20,179 nt of DNA from Plakobranchus ocellatus (taxonomy: Eukaryota; Mollusca; Gastropoda; Plakobranchidae), in contig BLXT01007309.1 in the NCBI GenBank assembly GCA_019648995.1, positions 5,309,741 through 5,329,919 on the forward strand, read 5' to 3'. The position numbers and the translations under genes are program-made. The notes under the pieces were generated by a model. That model did no database searches and had not been told where the DNA came from. It saw only the letters and a list, made by a program, of their open reading frames with translations. This document shows, piece after piece, positions 1 through 11,226 of this stretch (within the stretch, counting starts at the first letter, position 1; each line of letters begins with the position of its first letter).

Positions 1-49
1 ACCCATTCAAATTGGTCTCAAGACAATCATGTTATCTCAAAATCATTTT

Positions 50-1080
50 TCATGAAATCGGTTGGTTTGAACTAATAATGTGACGGCCAATGTAATCTAG
101 AAATTGTAGTTGTCTGCGTCTTAAGATGTCAATGAATGATCGCCTAAATTTGGCATCTTTCAGTACCGATTCATTGGACTTTTTTCCGTCTATATCCTCA
201 TCATTCTTCTGATAAGCCATATCCCTACGGTTCCAGCTTTCTTTTTCCTGCTTTATTGTCCAAAATTCGTTTCCATATAAAAGTATTGACCATAAATTTG
301 TTTTCTTTACCCTTATTTTGGTATCATACATTTTTGTATGTCAATATTAGTTTCATCTTTTGGAATATATCTTTGACCTTGGCTATTTTTTTTTTTTTTT
401 AACTCACTTTCACTTGTGTAAACACAATCTGATCTTATCAGATACCCAAGGTATTGTGTAATTTGTTTGATTTGTTCTCCTTTGCTAACAAGCTTGCACA
501 TGGGGTTGAGGATTTCTTTCAGATGGACATATATTCCGCTTTTTTTTTTTTTTTATTTTGATTCACATTCAGAGACAGGCCCATTTTCTTAGTCTCTAAA
601 ACATCAATATTTAAAAGTATTCGAACTTATTCACCAGATTCTGCGATAAGAACTCTATCATCTATTACAGATAATTTGTTTAGTTTGTAGCTCCACAAAG
701 GAGCTCTTCCAAGTTCACTTACGTCTAGGATAGTTTTGATACTACACAATGTAAGTATTTGTAACAGTAAAATCATCGATTTGGCAACATTCAATTAGCT
801 TACTCCCACGCTCATCCATCGTTTCTACGCCAATGGTCTTTACATCTTCTACCCTTTCATCCTCAACTTTTGCAATGAAATTTACTATTATCAATATCAT
901 GATGTCCTAGAATTTTTTATAACCCCTTGCGTTTTCTAATTTTTAGTAAAACTTCTTTATTCTTAATCTTCACTATCGGAAGTTGGTGCATATGTATTTA
1001 AAAAACGCCTGGATTTAATAGTTTCGCTACCAGGTAAGCTAGAACTACTGTCTGAAATAATTGAGCACCAGCTCCCAAGG
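50..1080 (-). mobile_element. Decayed LINE (APE-type non-LTR retrotransposon), endonuclease and RT pieces
   Basis: Reading the minus strand from about 1010 down, an exonuclease-endonuclease-phosphatase domain is recognisable. YAPTSDSED lies at 966-992, then a decayed GDFNAKVG-like block (NFIAKVEDERVEDV, about 830-885), then ERGSKLIECCQ (781-813). Next comes the reverse-transcriptase palm with DDRVLIAES (636-662, in place of the usual YADD), then KKMGLSLNV (about 555-582) and QYLGYLIRSD (about 430-460). A 93-codon open stretch at 50-331 holds WSILLYGNEFWT and RRRQLQFLDYIGR, typical of the region after the palm. Roughly 300 or more residues between the endonuclease and RT motif C are missing, several frame changes and stops are present, and T runs interrupt the element at about 388-401 and 541-554. 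The domain set is that of RTE-like LINEs; the exact clade is uncertain. It is an old, immobile copy. Confidence 0.85.
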
Positions 1081-1100
1081 TTTTTTTTTTTTTTTTTTTT
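1081..1100. repeat. T20 homopolymer tract
   Basis: A run of twenty T directly abuts the upstream edge of the minus-strand LINE relic. On the minus strand it reads as A20, so it could be the A tail of another insertion or a slippage tract. Confidence 0.8.
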
Positions 1101-3574
1101 AAAAGGGAAATTTTAATTTTTCAAGTCTTAAAAAACTCTTTTCATGTTACTTCAGCATTATGCAGTCATATAAAACAAGAGAATGTACAGAAAAAAGAAA
1201 TGAGAAAGAGGTGGGTAAGACCAGAAAGGACCTATAGATAGCAGAAAACACAGATTAAACAGATTCAGAGGATAGGTCAAGGAGTTCCACTATGCTGGTG
1301 TACATGTACAAAGAAATTCATAGTCACAAAATACACTGTGGAACACAAAGAATTGGGACTTTCGTTACACATTTATCTATCACCTAGAGATATGTGTCGC
1401 TGTATGATATTGCCGAGAGAGCAAAAAAATACAAAAATTACATGTAAACTGATAACATTTATCACTTAAATCATGAAAAAAGCCTCAACACAAGAGTGGT
1501 TTAAAAAAAATATATAATTATGGCTTTATTTACAAAACAATTTTTAGTAATCATTACATGTACAGTCTTCGGAAAAAAAACAATCATTTCATCAGTGGGA
1601 GGAAAAAAAAAGAATAGGATTAATGTAACAAATTACAACATATTTTTATTAGAATGTAATGAATTTTATGTTCTGTTCTTGAGGTCGAAATTAGTTGTGA
1701 CTGTTTGTGAAGAACTAGCATACATCTCTGGATACAAAACCTAAATAAGTCTTTTCATCTGACTTCTTTTTTGTGAAATTAAGCAAATAAAATAATTTAA
1801 TCTACTATAGTGAAAAAAAAATAGGAAGAGTTCTGACTGACTAAAATGATGTAAATTCCCAAGTCATATGATGTTCCACAGAAGACTGAATGCTAGAGTA
1901 TTTGTTTTTCTTTCAAATGTACATGTAGTTAACAGAAATATAAATCCTGTCATTTTGAATTTTAAAAAAATGTGATGGCATACGCAATACATTCCACAAA
2001 CCAAACTCATTTTAATTTCTCAACCAGACTGCACTAAAAATATTTGACATTGCTTACTCTCTTTTTGCATCAAATTTTTTTCATTTACACCTTAGTTTAA
2101 ATCTACAAGAGCAAGCAAAGATTAAAGCTTTATTTTAGAACTATATGTATATATCATAAAAAGTGAAGAAACTGGGGAAAAAAAAGTACAATTGCAATCA
2201 ACTTCATGCATATTAACATGATTAACATGGATAATAGTATGGTAGGAATGTTCTCCAAACAAAACCCTAGTGTAGGATTATAAAAAATTATTTATAGTGC
2301 AGTTGGTCAGGGATAGGGTACACGAAGATTTAGCATAAAACCACAACAAGATACAAACACATTTTATGACTATAAATAATACAATTCTCTTTGTTGCTCT
2401 CGCCTTTCAGCAATACAAATTGCAATTTAAAAAAAAAAAAGAAAAAGACATTGTGACAAACTTATGATGTAGCAGTGATGTCACACATGTTTTAAAATGT
2501 ATTATATTAGAAATGTACCACATCATAAAAATGTAATAATAAAATTGGAATGGTAGGCTTTGTTAAAATTTGAAACTATTTACATACAAAAAGATAAGAA
2601 ATCAATAAATTCGATACATATAAAGAAAATTAAAATTTTGTTAATTTCGTTTCTCTCTAGTTTAAGCAATACTAAATGCCTAGACATTTTACATGACTTC
2701 TCATACAGAGGCAAATTAAAAAATATACATCTAAACCTTAGAGATACAGCATGGAACAGAGTTAAGGATACGATGGTGACATTCATTTCCTGTTTCATGA
2801 GGGAAGCTTCAGGATAAGGTTTTAAGAAAGAGATGAAAATATTTACAGATGGATGCTGAATGCATTTTTATTTTTAATGTATTTGGCGATCATCTTATGG
2901 TGGAAATGATATATGTGGAGTAGTTTTTTTGGTAGCTTAGTTGGTGGAATGATGCTTTAAGGGATGCCTACTGATCAGCCTAAACAGAAATTTCATAATC
3001 AAGGTCAACTAGCCTCAACATTTTTTTCAGCAAACAATTCTAATTATTCCAAAAAAGGGATAAGGAATTAAAAATTTGCTTTTCTCAAAACTTGATATGC
3101 ATCATTTGAAAACAGCATGCGCACACTTTTTTCTTTGAAGGTACAAACTACAAACGCATTTTCCTAATCCATTACACGATTTAATGACTGTCTACAACAA
3201 CATAAAAAACCACAAGCATTTTTTATGTTAAGGGACGACATAACGACAAAGCAATCTAAAATTTTCAAATATCCTTGATGCACCACAACATCAAATGCCA
3301 AGAGTGAAGCAGAAATAGAGAAAAAGCACTGAAATGTATCAGGATACCTTTTAACAAAACAAAAACCTTACTCACAAATAGAAAATTAACTAGGGATGCC
3401 AAAATTAACACCCCGAAAACATACTTAAGCTTATGGTTTGTTCTCTTTATGCTTGTAAGACTGGACCCTAGATTAAGACGAAAAAAATAGGTTGGTAGCT
3501 GCAGAAATATGGCTTTTGTAAGTCGTGACAGAGGCAGGAAACAAAGCATCCCCATAAAAACCTAAAGAGAGAGA
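1101..3574. other. AT-rich stretch without a recognisable gene; possible distal Ly6 3' UTR
   Basis: No open frame here has protein-like composition or a recognisable domain. The sequence is A-rich on the plus strand, hence T-rich in the sense of the upstream Ly6 gene, as 3' untranslated regions often are. Candidate minus-strand AATAAA signals appear as TTTATT at 2867-2872, 2129-2134 and 1525-1530. Which of them, if any, ends the Ly6 transcript cannot be decided from sequence. Confidence 0.4.
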
Positions 3575-3765
3575 AAAATGAGATTCTTTGGTCACATCTG
3601 CAGGAAAAGCAGTGAATGACAAAGGACTAAACAAATCAACAGCCTTAACAGCTATGTGAATAAGAACTCAATGTGCAACACTGAGCTGATGAGGGAGGCC
3701 AAGCATAAAGAGGTTTGGTGCACTGTATCTGTCAATCTCTGCTCCAGACCTGACATCTAAGGATG
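3575..3765 (+). mobile_element. Relic of a LINE C-terminal tail
   Basis: On the plus strand, MRFFGHICRKSSE starts at 3580 and matches the FFGHI/V-CRK motif found after the RT domain of RTE-like LINEs. About 95 nt further on, in another frame, ELMREAKHKEVWCTVSVNLC followed by SRP resembles the family's closing block, a W flanked by charged residues followed by an RP motif. Only these last pieces remain and the frame is broken between them. The orientation is opposite to the LINE relic at the left edge, so this is a separate insertion. It lies 3' of the Ly6 gene, antisense to it. Confidence 0.5.
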
Positions 3766-4529
3766 ATATGTAAAAGCAGTTATCAGCAAAAAAAAAAAAA
3801 ATATTGTCACATATATCCATAAAGGTCAAGGCCTACAAAATGAGAAACTGTGCACATATCAGTGATACAGCTCCAAAACAGCACTTCAAAAGTACTTTCT
3901 TAGGAATGGAAAATTTGTAACAACTTCTCTGATATCAGACCAAAAAAAGGCACTTAATTTTTCTTCCTTCCTCTTCAATTAACATTAGTAAGTGGCATGA
4001 AAATCTATTATCAGCATTTTACTTTCACTTACACACTCAGTTTGAGTTTGAATTTTCTGTTTTGTCAAACTAAAACTACATGCAAACAGTGATACAGATT
4101 TTTACAATGAAGATTATATTCCAGTATTTTCACAACCGTATGAGGACATTGTTTAGTGATGAACACTGAACATGTTACATGGTTTCTACAAAATAAATAC
4201 ACAAATTCATCAATATAACTCAATTCGAATTTCTGTTACATTCAAATTCGCTTGCAATATCAAACAGAAATAGCTCAGTGCACACATTTTCTCTCACTTG
4301 AAAAATCATTTTAACTCAGGTGACATACATATCATTTCCACTGATAAAATGCTTTCTACGGTCCTTTCTATCCTTGATGAACTAAAAAAGTCATTACTTA
4401 TAAAGGGAAGAAGAAATAGATTTTCACTCCTAGTATTACTCCTTCTTACATTTTTTTCTTTCAGCATCACTACTCTTCTTATTCACATTCACAACAAACA
4501 TCGCACAAAATAACTGTATGGCCAGTTCA
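3766..4529. other. Probable proximal Ly6 3' UTR and flank; nothing else seen
   Basis: This AT-rich sequence directly follows the Ly6 stop codon on the minus strand. It has no domain-bearing frame, no clear repeat beyond short A runs (for example 3789-3801) and no strong minus-strand AATAAA. The part next to the stop is almost certainly transcribed as 3' UTR. Confidence 0.5.
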
Positions 4530-4744
4530 TCACAAAAACCTCAATACAACGATAGCAACACTCAACAACAACCCCATCCACAAACCACTAGTGGATGTGC
4601 GTAAGTAGGAAGCGCTGTTGCAGCCATCATCTGAGCAGGTGTAGACGCAGGCGCGGTACAGACGGTCGTGGTCAGGAAACCAAATGTCTTGGCACTGATC
4701 ACCCATGTCACGTGAACTACAGAAACGGTGGGTTCCCACCACAC
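4530..4744 (-). CDS. Ly6 protein, coding exon 3: C-terminal half of the three-finger fold and GPI signal
   Basis: The acceptor ends in TTATTACAG (AG at 4745-4746), and the first two bases, GT, complete a glycine codon begun in the previous exon. The exon encodes residues 73-142: VVGTHRFCSSRDMGDQC, then DIWFPDHDRLYRACVYTC, then SDDGCNSA. It supplies the last five of ten cysteines, including the closing C-N pair in GCN. SYLRTSTSG is a short polar linker that may contain the GPI attachment residue. LWMGLLLSVAIVVLRFL is the hydrophobic tail, and the TGA stop is at 4530-4532. An ATG at 4788-4790 opens the same frame further upstream, but it lies in the intron, before the acceptor, so it should not be taken as a start. 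The exon alone would be easily missed or mis-called as an 86-residue protein. Confidence 0.93.
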
Positions 4745-5323
4745 CTGTAATAATGCATAGCTTCATTATCTTACGAATTCTCAAGAGCATTTTCTAAAAA
4801 CAATTACACTACATGAATTACACCTAATACAACCGGGAATCTTACATAAACTGCGGAGTTAAGTTTATGACATTGGTACTTCTAAAGCCAAATAAAAAAA
4901 ATTAGTTTATTCTGTTAAAAAATTATAGGATTGAATCATTTTGTAAGAAATTGCCTAACTATCACAAACATAAATTTTATTATATCCTTTTAACAATTTT
5001 AAGTTTCCATGAAATAGATATATTTGAAAGCATTGTATGAAAAATATGCACAGCAGTAATAAAGAAGGAGCATTTGATTATCACAATAAACATTTCTTAC
5101 CCAAATTGCCACAAAAAATCGCATGGTTTCATTTGATTCTTTTTTCCACATTTATGCACATGTCTACTTTTATTCTTATTGACAAACCAACCATAGTGCT
5201 TGCAATGTGGCTAAATCTTTTCATTGATCATCTTTAAGCTTAGTTTTTTTCCAAGTAACTGGCTTCCTCATTTCATCAACTATGGGGAAGAAAAGTGAAG
5301 AAAAGTAAAGTTAAGGAACCTAC
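4745..5323 (-). other. Ly6 intron 2 (579 nt, phase 1)
   Basis: The donor is GAG|GTAGGT at 5323-5322 and the acceptor is CAG at 4747-4745. No repeat or frame of note lies inside; the sequence is AT-rich. Confidence 0.85.
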
Positions 5324-5476
5324 CTCCCCACATTCCTGTGACCTTAACACAGTACCCTGCACCCCAAAGGTCACATTCTTTATACTTCTGTTGGTTTATA
5401 GCCAGATTGTGATCCCACATCTCCTGACAGTTGCTGTCCAGGGTAGAGTCACATTGATAACAGAATTTGGCCAAAC
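5324..5476 (-). CDS. Ly6 protein, coding exon 2: first half of the three-finger domain
   Basis: The acceptor is TTCCATCAG (AG at 5477-5478). The first GT completes glycine 21, and fifty full codons follow (residues 22-71), ending with a single G before the GTAGGT donor. The peptide starts LAKFCYQCDSTLDSNCQEMW and continues through KYKECDLWGAGYCVKVTGMWG. It carries cysteines 1-5, with CYQC as the CxxC opening of strand 1. Signal-peptide cleavage probably falls after the GLA that starts this exon, leaving KFCYQC at the mature N terminus. Symmetrical phase-1 exons are usual for Ly6 genes. No N-X-S/T sequon is present anywhere in the assembled protein, so N-glycosylation is not expected. Confidence 0.95.
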
Positions 5477-6493
5477 CTGATGGAAGAAAAAAACCCACTA
5501 AAATAAAATTCCAAATAGCAATCTTTAGTTTAGTTTCTTCAATCTCTGTCAAGGAAAAAAAACTTGCAGAGAGCTTCAAAGCCACCATATATAAATATAG
5601 TATGTACCTAATGTATGAAATCATTGTAGTATCAGAATGCAAGCATGCATTTAAGAAGAAAAAATTTTCTCTAAATTATAGAGATACATAGAAAAAAAAT
5701 AGGAGACAAAGTGTATTTGAACTTTCATTTTTCCTCTCTTTCAAAGTACAAAAACTGCAATAAACTATTATTTAAAATATTTTGCAGTGTTAATTACAGG
5801 CTGTTCAGAGAGCCCGTTCACATTTATTTTCAAAATTATGGTTGTTGACTTTTCTTTGTGAAGATTGTAATGTAACAATTAACTTTAATGCTATTTTGAA
5901 ATGCTTTCCATTTGGAACTGCACAAGTAATGGAAAAATTTATCATTTGATATATTTGAAGATAACAAAAAAAATTAGCTCTAGCAAAATCATTACAAAAG
6001 ATGTTTGTGAACATTTTTTAAAACATTATTGATATCACCACCATCAGCTCCAATAATCAGTTCCTGAGGTCCAAACAGGATTCAATTGCAAGAGAAGGAG
6101 CAAAGGAGGCCAAGGAGAAAGCATTATGATAGGAACTGGATAGCATATTTTGATTGAATTTTAACGATCAACCATCAATAGTGTAAGATACTGCTAAATC
6201 ATTTTTTTTTAACTTTTCACACACGAGATTAAAAAAAAAAAATGAAGTAGCAAAACTTAGGGTTTATCAAATAGCTTTAAAGCAAACGACATTGACACAG
6301 GCTACTGTGAACTCAAATTTTACTACTGTTTCATGGGAGACAAAAAAAGCAGTTTGCATAGTTTAGGGCCAATCAAAATAGCTGTTTTAATTACAATTCA
6401 ATACAGTATCATAATATTAACATTTTAGGACTGTTGATTCATCTGAACTTTAGACTACTATTTTACGTGATAACATTTAAACTCATGGGAAAA

Positions 6494-6679
6494 CTTAAAA
6501 AGCACAAATTTGGGCTTCGCCACAGTCCTGCAATGACAAAATGTACATTTAAAAGCAATTAGAATTTACTAAAACATGTGACTTTTCTTAAAAAGCACAA
6601 ATTCGGGCTTCGCCACAGTCCTGCAATGACAAAATGTACATTTAAAAGCAATTAGAATTTACTAAAACATGTGACTTTT
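6494..6679. repeat. 93-bp direct tandem duplication, two copies
   Basis: Copy 1 (6494-6586) and copy 2 (6587-6679) both begin CTTAAAAAGCACAAATT and contain GGGCTTCGCCACAGTCC. By eye they differ at one base (TTTGGG against TTCGGG), so the duplication is recent. There is no third copy. Confidence 0.95.
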
Positions 6680-7097
6680 CTAAAGCTTTGGACGAGTCTA
6701 AAGAAAAGTTGTTAAAGACTCTAAACAAAATGCATTTTCAGAGAGGAGGGCACCGATATCAAAACTGTACACCACGTGAATCATCTTAGATTTATTGAGG
6801 TTGAATTTTTGCATGAATAACAAGTGATCAACTGGGCTGCCAATCATACAGGAGATTCTCTTTTATTATGTCATATTAAATGACAAGGACCTTTAAAAGC
6901 AAGACATTAATAATTAATTGATCACTTTAATTTATCCCATCTGCCTGTTATAGTGGACCCACTTTTCCCCCTAAATGGACAATAAAAGTTAAAAGAAAAT
7001 ATCTTTAAGAGCTTTTGTAAGGTTTTTAACGAATACTTTTCTTTCTTTACTTTTAAGCTATTAATAATATGACACAATCACAGATCTTTTTAAAAAG

Positions 7098-7172
7098 TTT
7101 TATCTTTTTAGCATATGTGATGCGTTCTGTCAAAACGGGGCATAAGGTACCCTCGGGCTGTTTTGAGATATT
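7098..7172 (+). repeat. Left inverted-repeat arm
   Basis: This arm contains the palindrome GGTACC at 7146-7151, preceded by a CGGGGCATAA block. It pairs with the arm at 7848-7916. Confidence 0.8.
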
Positions 7173-7847
7173 TATACCATTGTATAGTTCAGGTCTTAAG
7201 CTTTAATTTGACACCAAGTTTATGTCAATTGGATAATTTTTGGCTGAGCTATGGGCATATGAAGATGGTGGGTACGTGAAAAGCAAAAACTCATTTTATT
7301 GAGAAAACTGAGTTTAAAGTTTTGAATATATCTCCAAAGCAACTAATAGGTTCTAATTATGCGAAAGCTACAAAATTTGGCAGTCACAATAAGCACATAA
7401 TGCTTGACACTCACACAAAATTTCACACAGTTTTCTTTATTTTAAAGCACATTATACATTCTATAACTCACCGCCACAATGCAAAATAAAGGAAAAATGC
7501 AGTCTCAGAAGATATTGCACAATAATTTATTTATGAGTCCATTTAATTTATATCTATTCAAGAACAGTGCTATATTTAGAAAGTTTAGGTTTTCCCGATT
7601 GCAGTGATACCAAACAATGCCAGAGTGGCTTGTTGATTAATGACCAAAATCATTTTAAAAAAGGTTATGATTAGCGTAATTCTCGATCAATAATTAGACC
7701 TCTGTCAAAGAAATGCCATATTTAGTGTATTTTCAAACGCAAAGACACTGTTTTTTTCATAATAAACCTCAAGACTAATGTCTTTAGGATCGGAATATGC
7801 AATAAAAAATTTTAGCTAAAAAAAAAAGTGTATTAACTTTACATCGC

Positions 7848-7916
7848 AATATCTCAAAATAGGCCAGGGTACCTTTTGCCCCGGTTTGACGGAACGCGTC
7901 ACATATGAAAGATAAA
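7848..7916 (-). repeat. Right inverted-repeat arm
   Basis: This is the reverse complement of the left arm, with GGTACC at 7868-7873 followed by TTTTGCCCCG and GACGGAACGCGTCACATATG. It contains more CpG (ACGCGTC) than the left arm, where the same site reads ATGCGTT, which fits CpG decay in the left arm. Confidence 0.8.
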
Positions 7917-9750
7917 TAATGGCCTGTAAGAAAAAAAAACATTAAAAAAAAACAAAAAAAAAAAAGAAATTTGAGATCATTGATAAAACAATCAATCAAT
8001 CAGTCCTTGGTACCAGTTTAGACCCTCATTTAAACCAACAATAAATAATTATGAAGGGCCACTGAGGTATCCAAAAAAGTAACTTTTCCTTTACGGAAAT
8101 AATGAGGGAGGAAGAATAAAAGACATGAAAGAAGAAGGAAGTTGAAAGAGAAAAAAAAAACCAGTAAGACTACTGATTGGTGCAACATTGCAAAGAAGAC
8201 TAATGTCACACATGGTGTAATACACACTAAAATTCAGTTGAATGCAAGTGGTAACACATGACCATTTTTGGAGAAAAGTAAATTTCTAGTTGTTTTTTCC
8301 TTCTTTACAATGTTTCCTTCAAAAAGTTAAAATTTGTGTATTTTCACTCAATAGCCCTTTACAGTTTTCACACTATGCAAAGCTCACAAAAAAAGGTTTT
8401 AGGCTGTTTCAATAATTAAAAGTACAACTTAGGGCTCGTTTGGACTCTTCAGCATACTTAATAAAACATCAGTAAAAACATGCACGTAGGTTGATTATTT
8501 TGAACATTCCAGTCAAGAGGAACCAACAGGGCATGAAATTTTAAGCAAAATCTTTTGAAAGATAGTTACTCGTTAGGATGGGAATATATATTTAAAATAC
8601 TTAAAAGAACTTGGAGAAGAAGTTTTGATCAAAGGAACTACGAATAGTATTTTTTTTTCCTAGATTTAATTTGAGATCTGCCATGAACTAAATTGTTTTT
8701 TAAAATTAGTACACAATTCATTGGCATCTCTTACAGAGAGAGGTCCCACTGGTTGATGTGGACGTCATTATAAATGGAATTAAGAGATATTACTTTCATT
8801 TATTCTTCAATAACAGTTGCACCCACTCTTGTAAGGATTGCTCATTCATTTGGAGGATTTCGGCACCAGGAAAGCAATATTAATGTAATTACAAAGTCTT
8901 AGTTCATACTTGTCCCTGAGCTTTCTGAAGCAATGTCTTTCTTAGATGCCATTATCTGATAGATTAGAACAAATTATGTTTTATTTTTTCATAATGTTAA
9001 AAAAAAAAAAGACTACTGAGTTTCTTCAAGAAATGTCAGCCATCTTTTATTGACTTAAAGTATTAGTCTTGTAGCCTTAAATTAAATCAAAGTATATAAT
9101 TAAGGCTCAGCTTAAGTTTAAACACACGTAATTCTAATATTAGCATTCCGTTCAACAAATTGTTACATCTAATAGGTAAATATGATTTACCCCAAGATTA
9201 AATTTACTGTTTACAAAATGCAAATTTACGATATCATCTACAGAATTTTTTTTGCATATGGCGTGTTCCTTCCCCATCAAAGCCTAGTCTAAGTTCCTTA
9301 TATTATACTGATATTTTTCTGGACTTCTCTCATTAAGTAGCACATTGACCCAGTTGATACTTTTGTTCAGCTATGAGCAAGTCAAGTGTCAATCAAGGGT
9401 TCTAATCACTGAACTAAAAATAGATGGAATGAATAGACTGATGCAGGAGTTGTTCTGGCAATATGGTGGCTGCTCTGGCATGTGTACACAACAGTTATCA
9501 CCTGGACTGGAGCTAAGCGGAGCTCTCAAATATGAGTGTATTTGTTTGCTAATATGTGTTTGTGAGTGCACTTTTGCCTGTACAAATTGTTATACTGCAC
9601 TTACCTATGTGTTGAATACTTTTTCATTTTATATGATTGAAATTTACAAATTTTTAAAAAATTTATCCATACTTCTTGCTTATTTCTTGTTTCTTCTTAG
9701 TCATTCTTGCCCTCCTCCTTGTTCTATCCGGTTTTTGTTTTTTTTTTTTC

Positions 9751-9828
9751 TTTCCCTCACTCTGATTTCTCTTTCTCTCACTCTCTCTCTTTCCCTCACT
9801 CTGGTTTCTCTTTCTCTCACTCTCTCTC
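9751..9828. repeat. CT-rich 39-bp unit, two tandem copies
   Basis: TTTCCCTCACTCTG(A/G)TTTC, followed by a CT-rich run, is repeated at 9751-9789 and 9790-9828 with one visible difference. It lies inside a longer pyrimidine-rich tract. Confidence 0.85.
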
Positions 9829-10754
9829 TCAACTATTTTTTATTTATAAGAATAGCGTTTCTCTATACTTTGTAGTTTGCTTGTTTTATTTTATTTTATA
9901 TAAAAAGTAATAACTTTTTTTTTGTACTTCTAAAAGTGTGCTAAATAAAGTGTTCAACTGCCTAGTTAGACTCACTTATTGTTTTTTTATATCATATTAA
10001 AAAATGGAAAAAATTAGACCTTTTGATGTTGATATAAATTTGTGCATTAGTTCAATTGTGTATTATTAATGGCCAAATGATAAGGGCCCCTAGCCTATTT
10101 TGTAATTGTAGTAAAATAAAAATAATCAATCAATCTCTCTCTTTCACACCTTCTCTCTGACTGATTTACAGTACTATATTTTTTCATGTAATGTCTTTGC
10201 GTGTGTTAAAATGTGATGGCAGTGAAGGAATGATCATTTGTGATGTGTGCTGCTGGTGCCGTTTAGATTTGTTTTATCGGTAGCTCAGAGTCAAGAACTT
10301 TGACCCCAGCTCCACCATCCAATCCCCATCTCCCTTCTTTTTTTTTTCCTCTTTCTGTCAGCACTACAAATAGCCTACTCTGCTAGTGAAAAAATGAGGA
10401 ATCTATGACTTCAGTATGTGTGTCAGATTAACTACACCGATGTCAAATTAATTAATTATGTCTGAATTGTGAAGTGTCACTGTCAGTTGAATATTTTGAG
10501 TTCATTGACAGGTCAATATTTTTGTTGATATGTGTTCCTGGTGTTAACAGAAATAATCTGTGACTGAGAACTGATTAATAAATAGACATAGATAACCTTG
10601 AATCATCCTATGTTGAGCGATTGTAGCAAATCAGAATACCGAATTTGCTCTGTTTTCTTCTCATCTCTACTCTCAAACTTCGGCAACAATAAACAACAAA
10701 TAGTTTGGTTTTAAAGTGAATACAAATGAGTTAAATCAGTTTGTTAATGTTATG

Positions 10755-10870
10755 GATAAGGCAGACCTCACTGCTGTTTGTCGGCTCCAAAGCCAAAATA
10801 ATGGCCACCGCTGGTTGTGCATGCAATAAACAGCGCTCGCAGGCTGAGCCAACAGAGGCTGTTCCTTAGA
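10755..10870. other. GC-richer patch within Ly6 intron 1
   Basis: This stretch is clearly richer in G and C than its surroundings, with several CpG (GTCGGC, ACCGC, GCGCTCGC), and contains CAATAAACAGCGCTCGC. It has no frame of note. It could be an internal regulatory element, an alternative first-exon region or a repeat copy; none is proven. Confidence 0.35.
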
Positions 10871-11150
10871 TCTATTTTAGTTCAATGGTTCTAACTCTGC
10901 TCTCTGTGCCTTCTATTGTAGGATATATTTGTTTCATAATATATGTAGACTATGCATTCTTTTCAAGATACGACCTTATAAAAGGAAGAAATAAGAGAAA
11001 GGAAACAGTCATTAGAGAAAAGGAAATATGTGTATTTTCTTTCATTTTTGAAGTTGGCTAACTAGTGCGAAAATCCATCCATTTTCTTTGCCATTAAAGG
11101 CAGTTTGATTTTTAAAAAAATCAAATTTCATGTTGTGGGTCTGCAATCAA

Positions 11151-11226
11151 AATGTTTGGTAGAGCTAACCGACAGCAGCTCTCTCCCTAATGTTTGGTAG
11201 AGCTGACCGACAGTAGCTCTTTCCCT
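11151..11226. repeat. 38-bp direct tandem duplication, two copies
   Basis: The copies at 11151-11188 and 11189-11226 both begin AATGTTTGGTAGAGCT and end in TCCCT, with about three substitutions between them. CTAGATCTAGATCT-like sequence follows at 11240-11254. Confidence 0.9.

Larger units (their letters stand above)
7098..7916. mobile_element. About 820-bp element with long imperfect inverted repeats; likely non-autonomous DNA transposon
   Basis: The ends at 7098-7172 and 7848-7916 are reverse complements with scattered mismatches and a few small gaps. Shared blocks include TTTATCTTT, CATATGTGA(T/C)GCGTTC, GTCAAA, GGTACCCT and TTTTGAGATATT. The outer edges carry the ATCTTT/AAAGAT end. The interior of about 675 bp has no open frame above background and no transposase motif, so it would depend on an enzyme from elsewhere. 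A target-site duplication could not be read with confidence at either edge. Repeat conservation between the arms is roughly 80 percent by eye, suggesting moderate to old age. The alternatives are a MITE-like element or a foldback repeat. The superfamily is not assigned. Confidence 0.65.

Noticed and set aside
1520-1744. 74-codon plus-strand frame
   Set aside because: Ordinary background in AT-rich DNA, with no recognisable features.
3265-3555. 96-codon hydrophobic minus-strand frame
   Set aside because: Composition follows T-rich DNA; it shows no homology I recognise and lies in the probable 3' UTR or flank of the Ly6 gene.
9345-9875. 176-codon plus-strand frame
   Set aside because: The second half is CT-repeat sequence, and the first half has no recognisable domain and lies inside the Ly6 intron.
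10970-10990. TATAAAA motif on the plus strand
   Set aside because: An isolated match in AT-rich intron DNA, with no plus-strand gene downstream.
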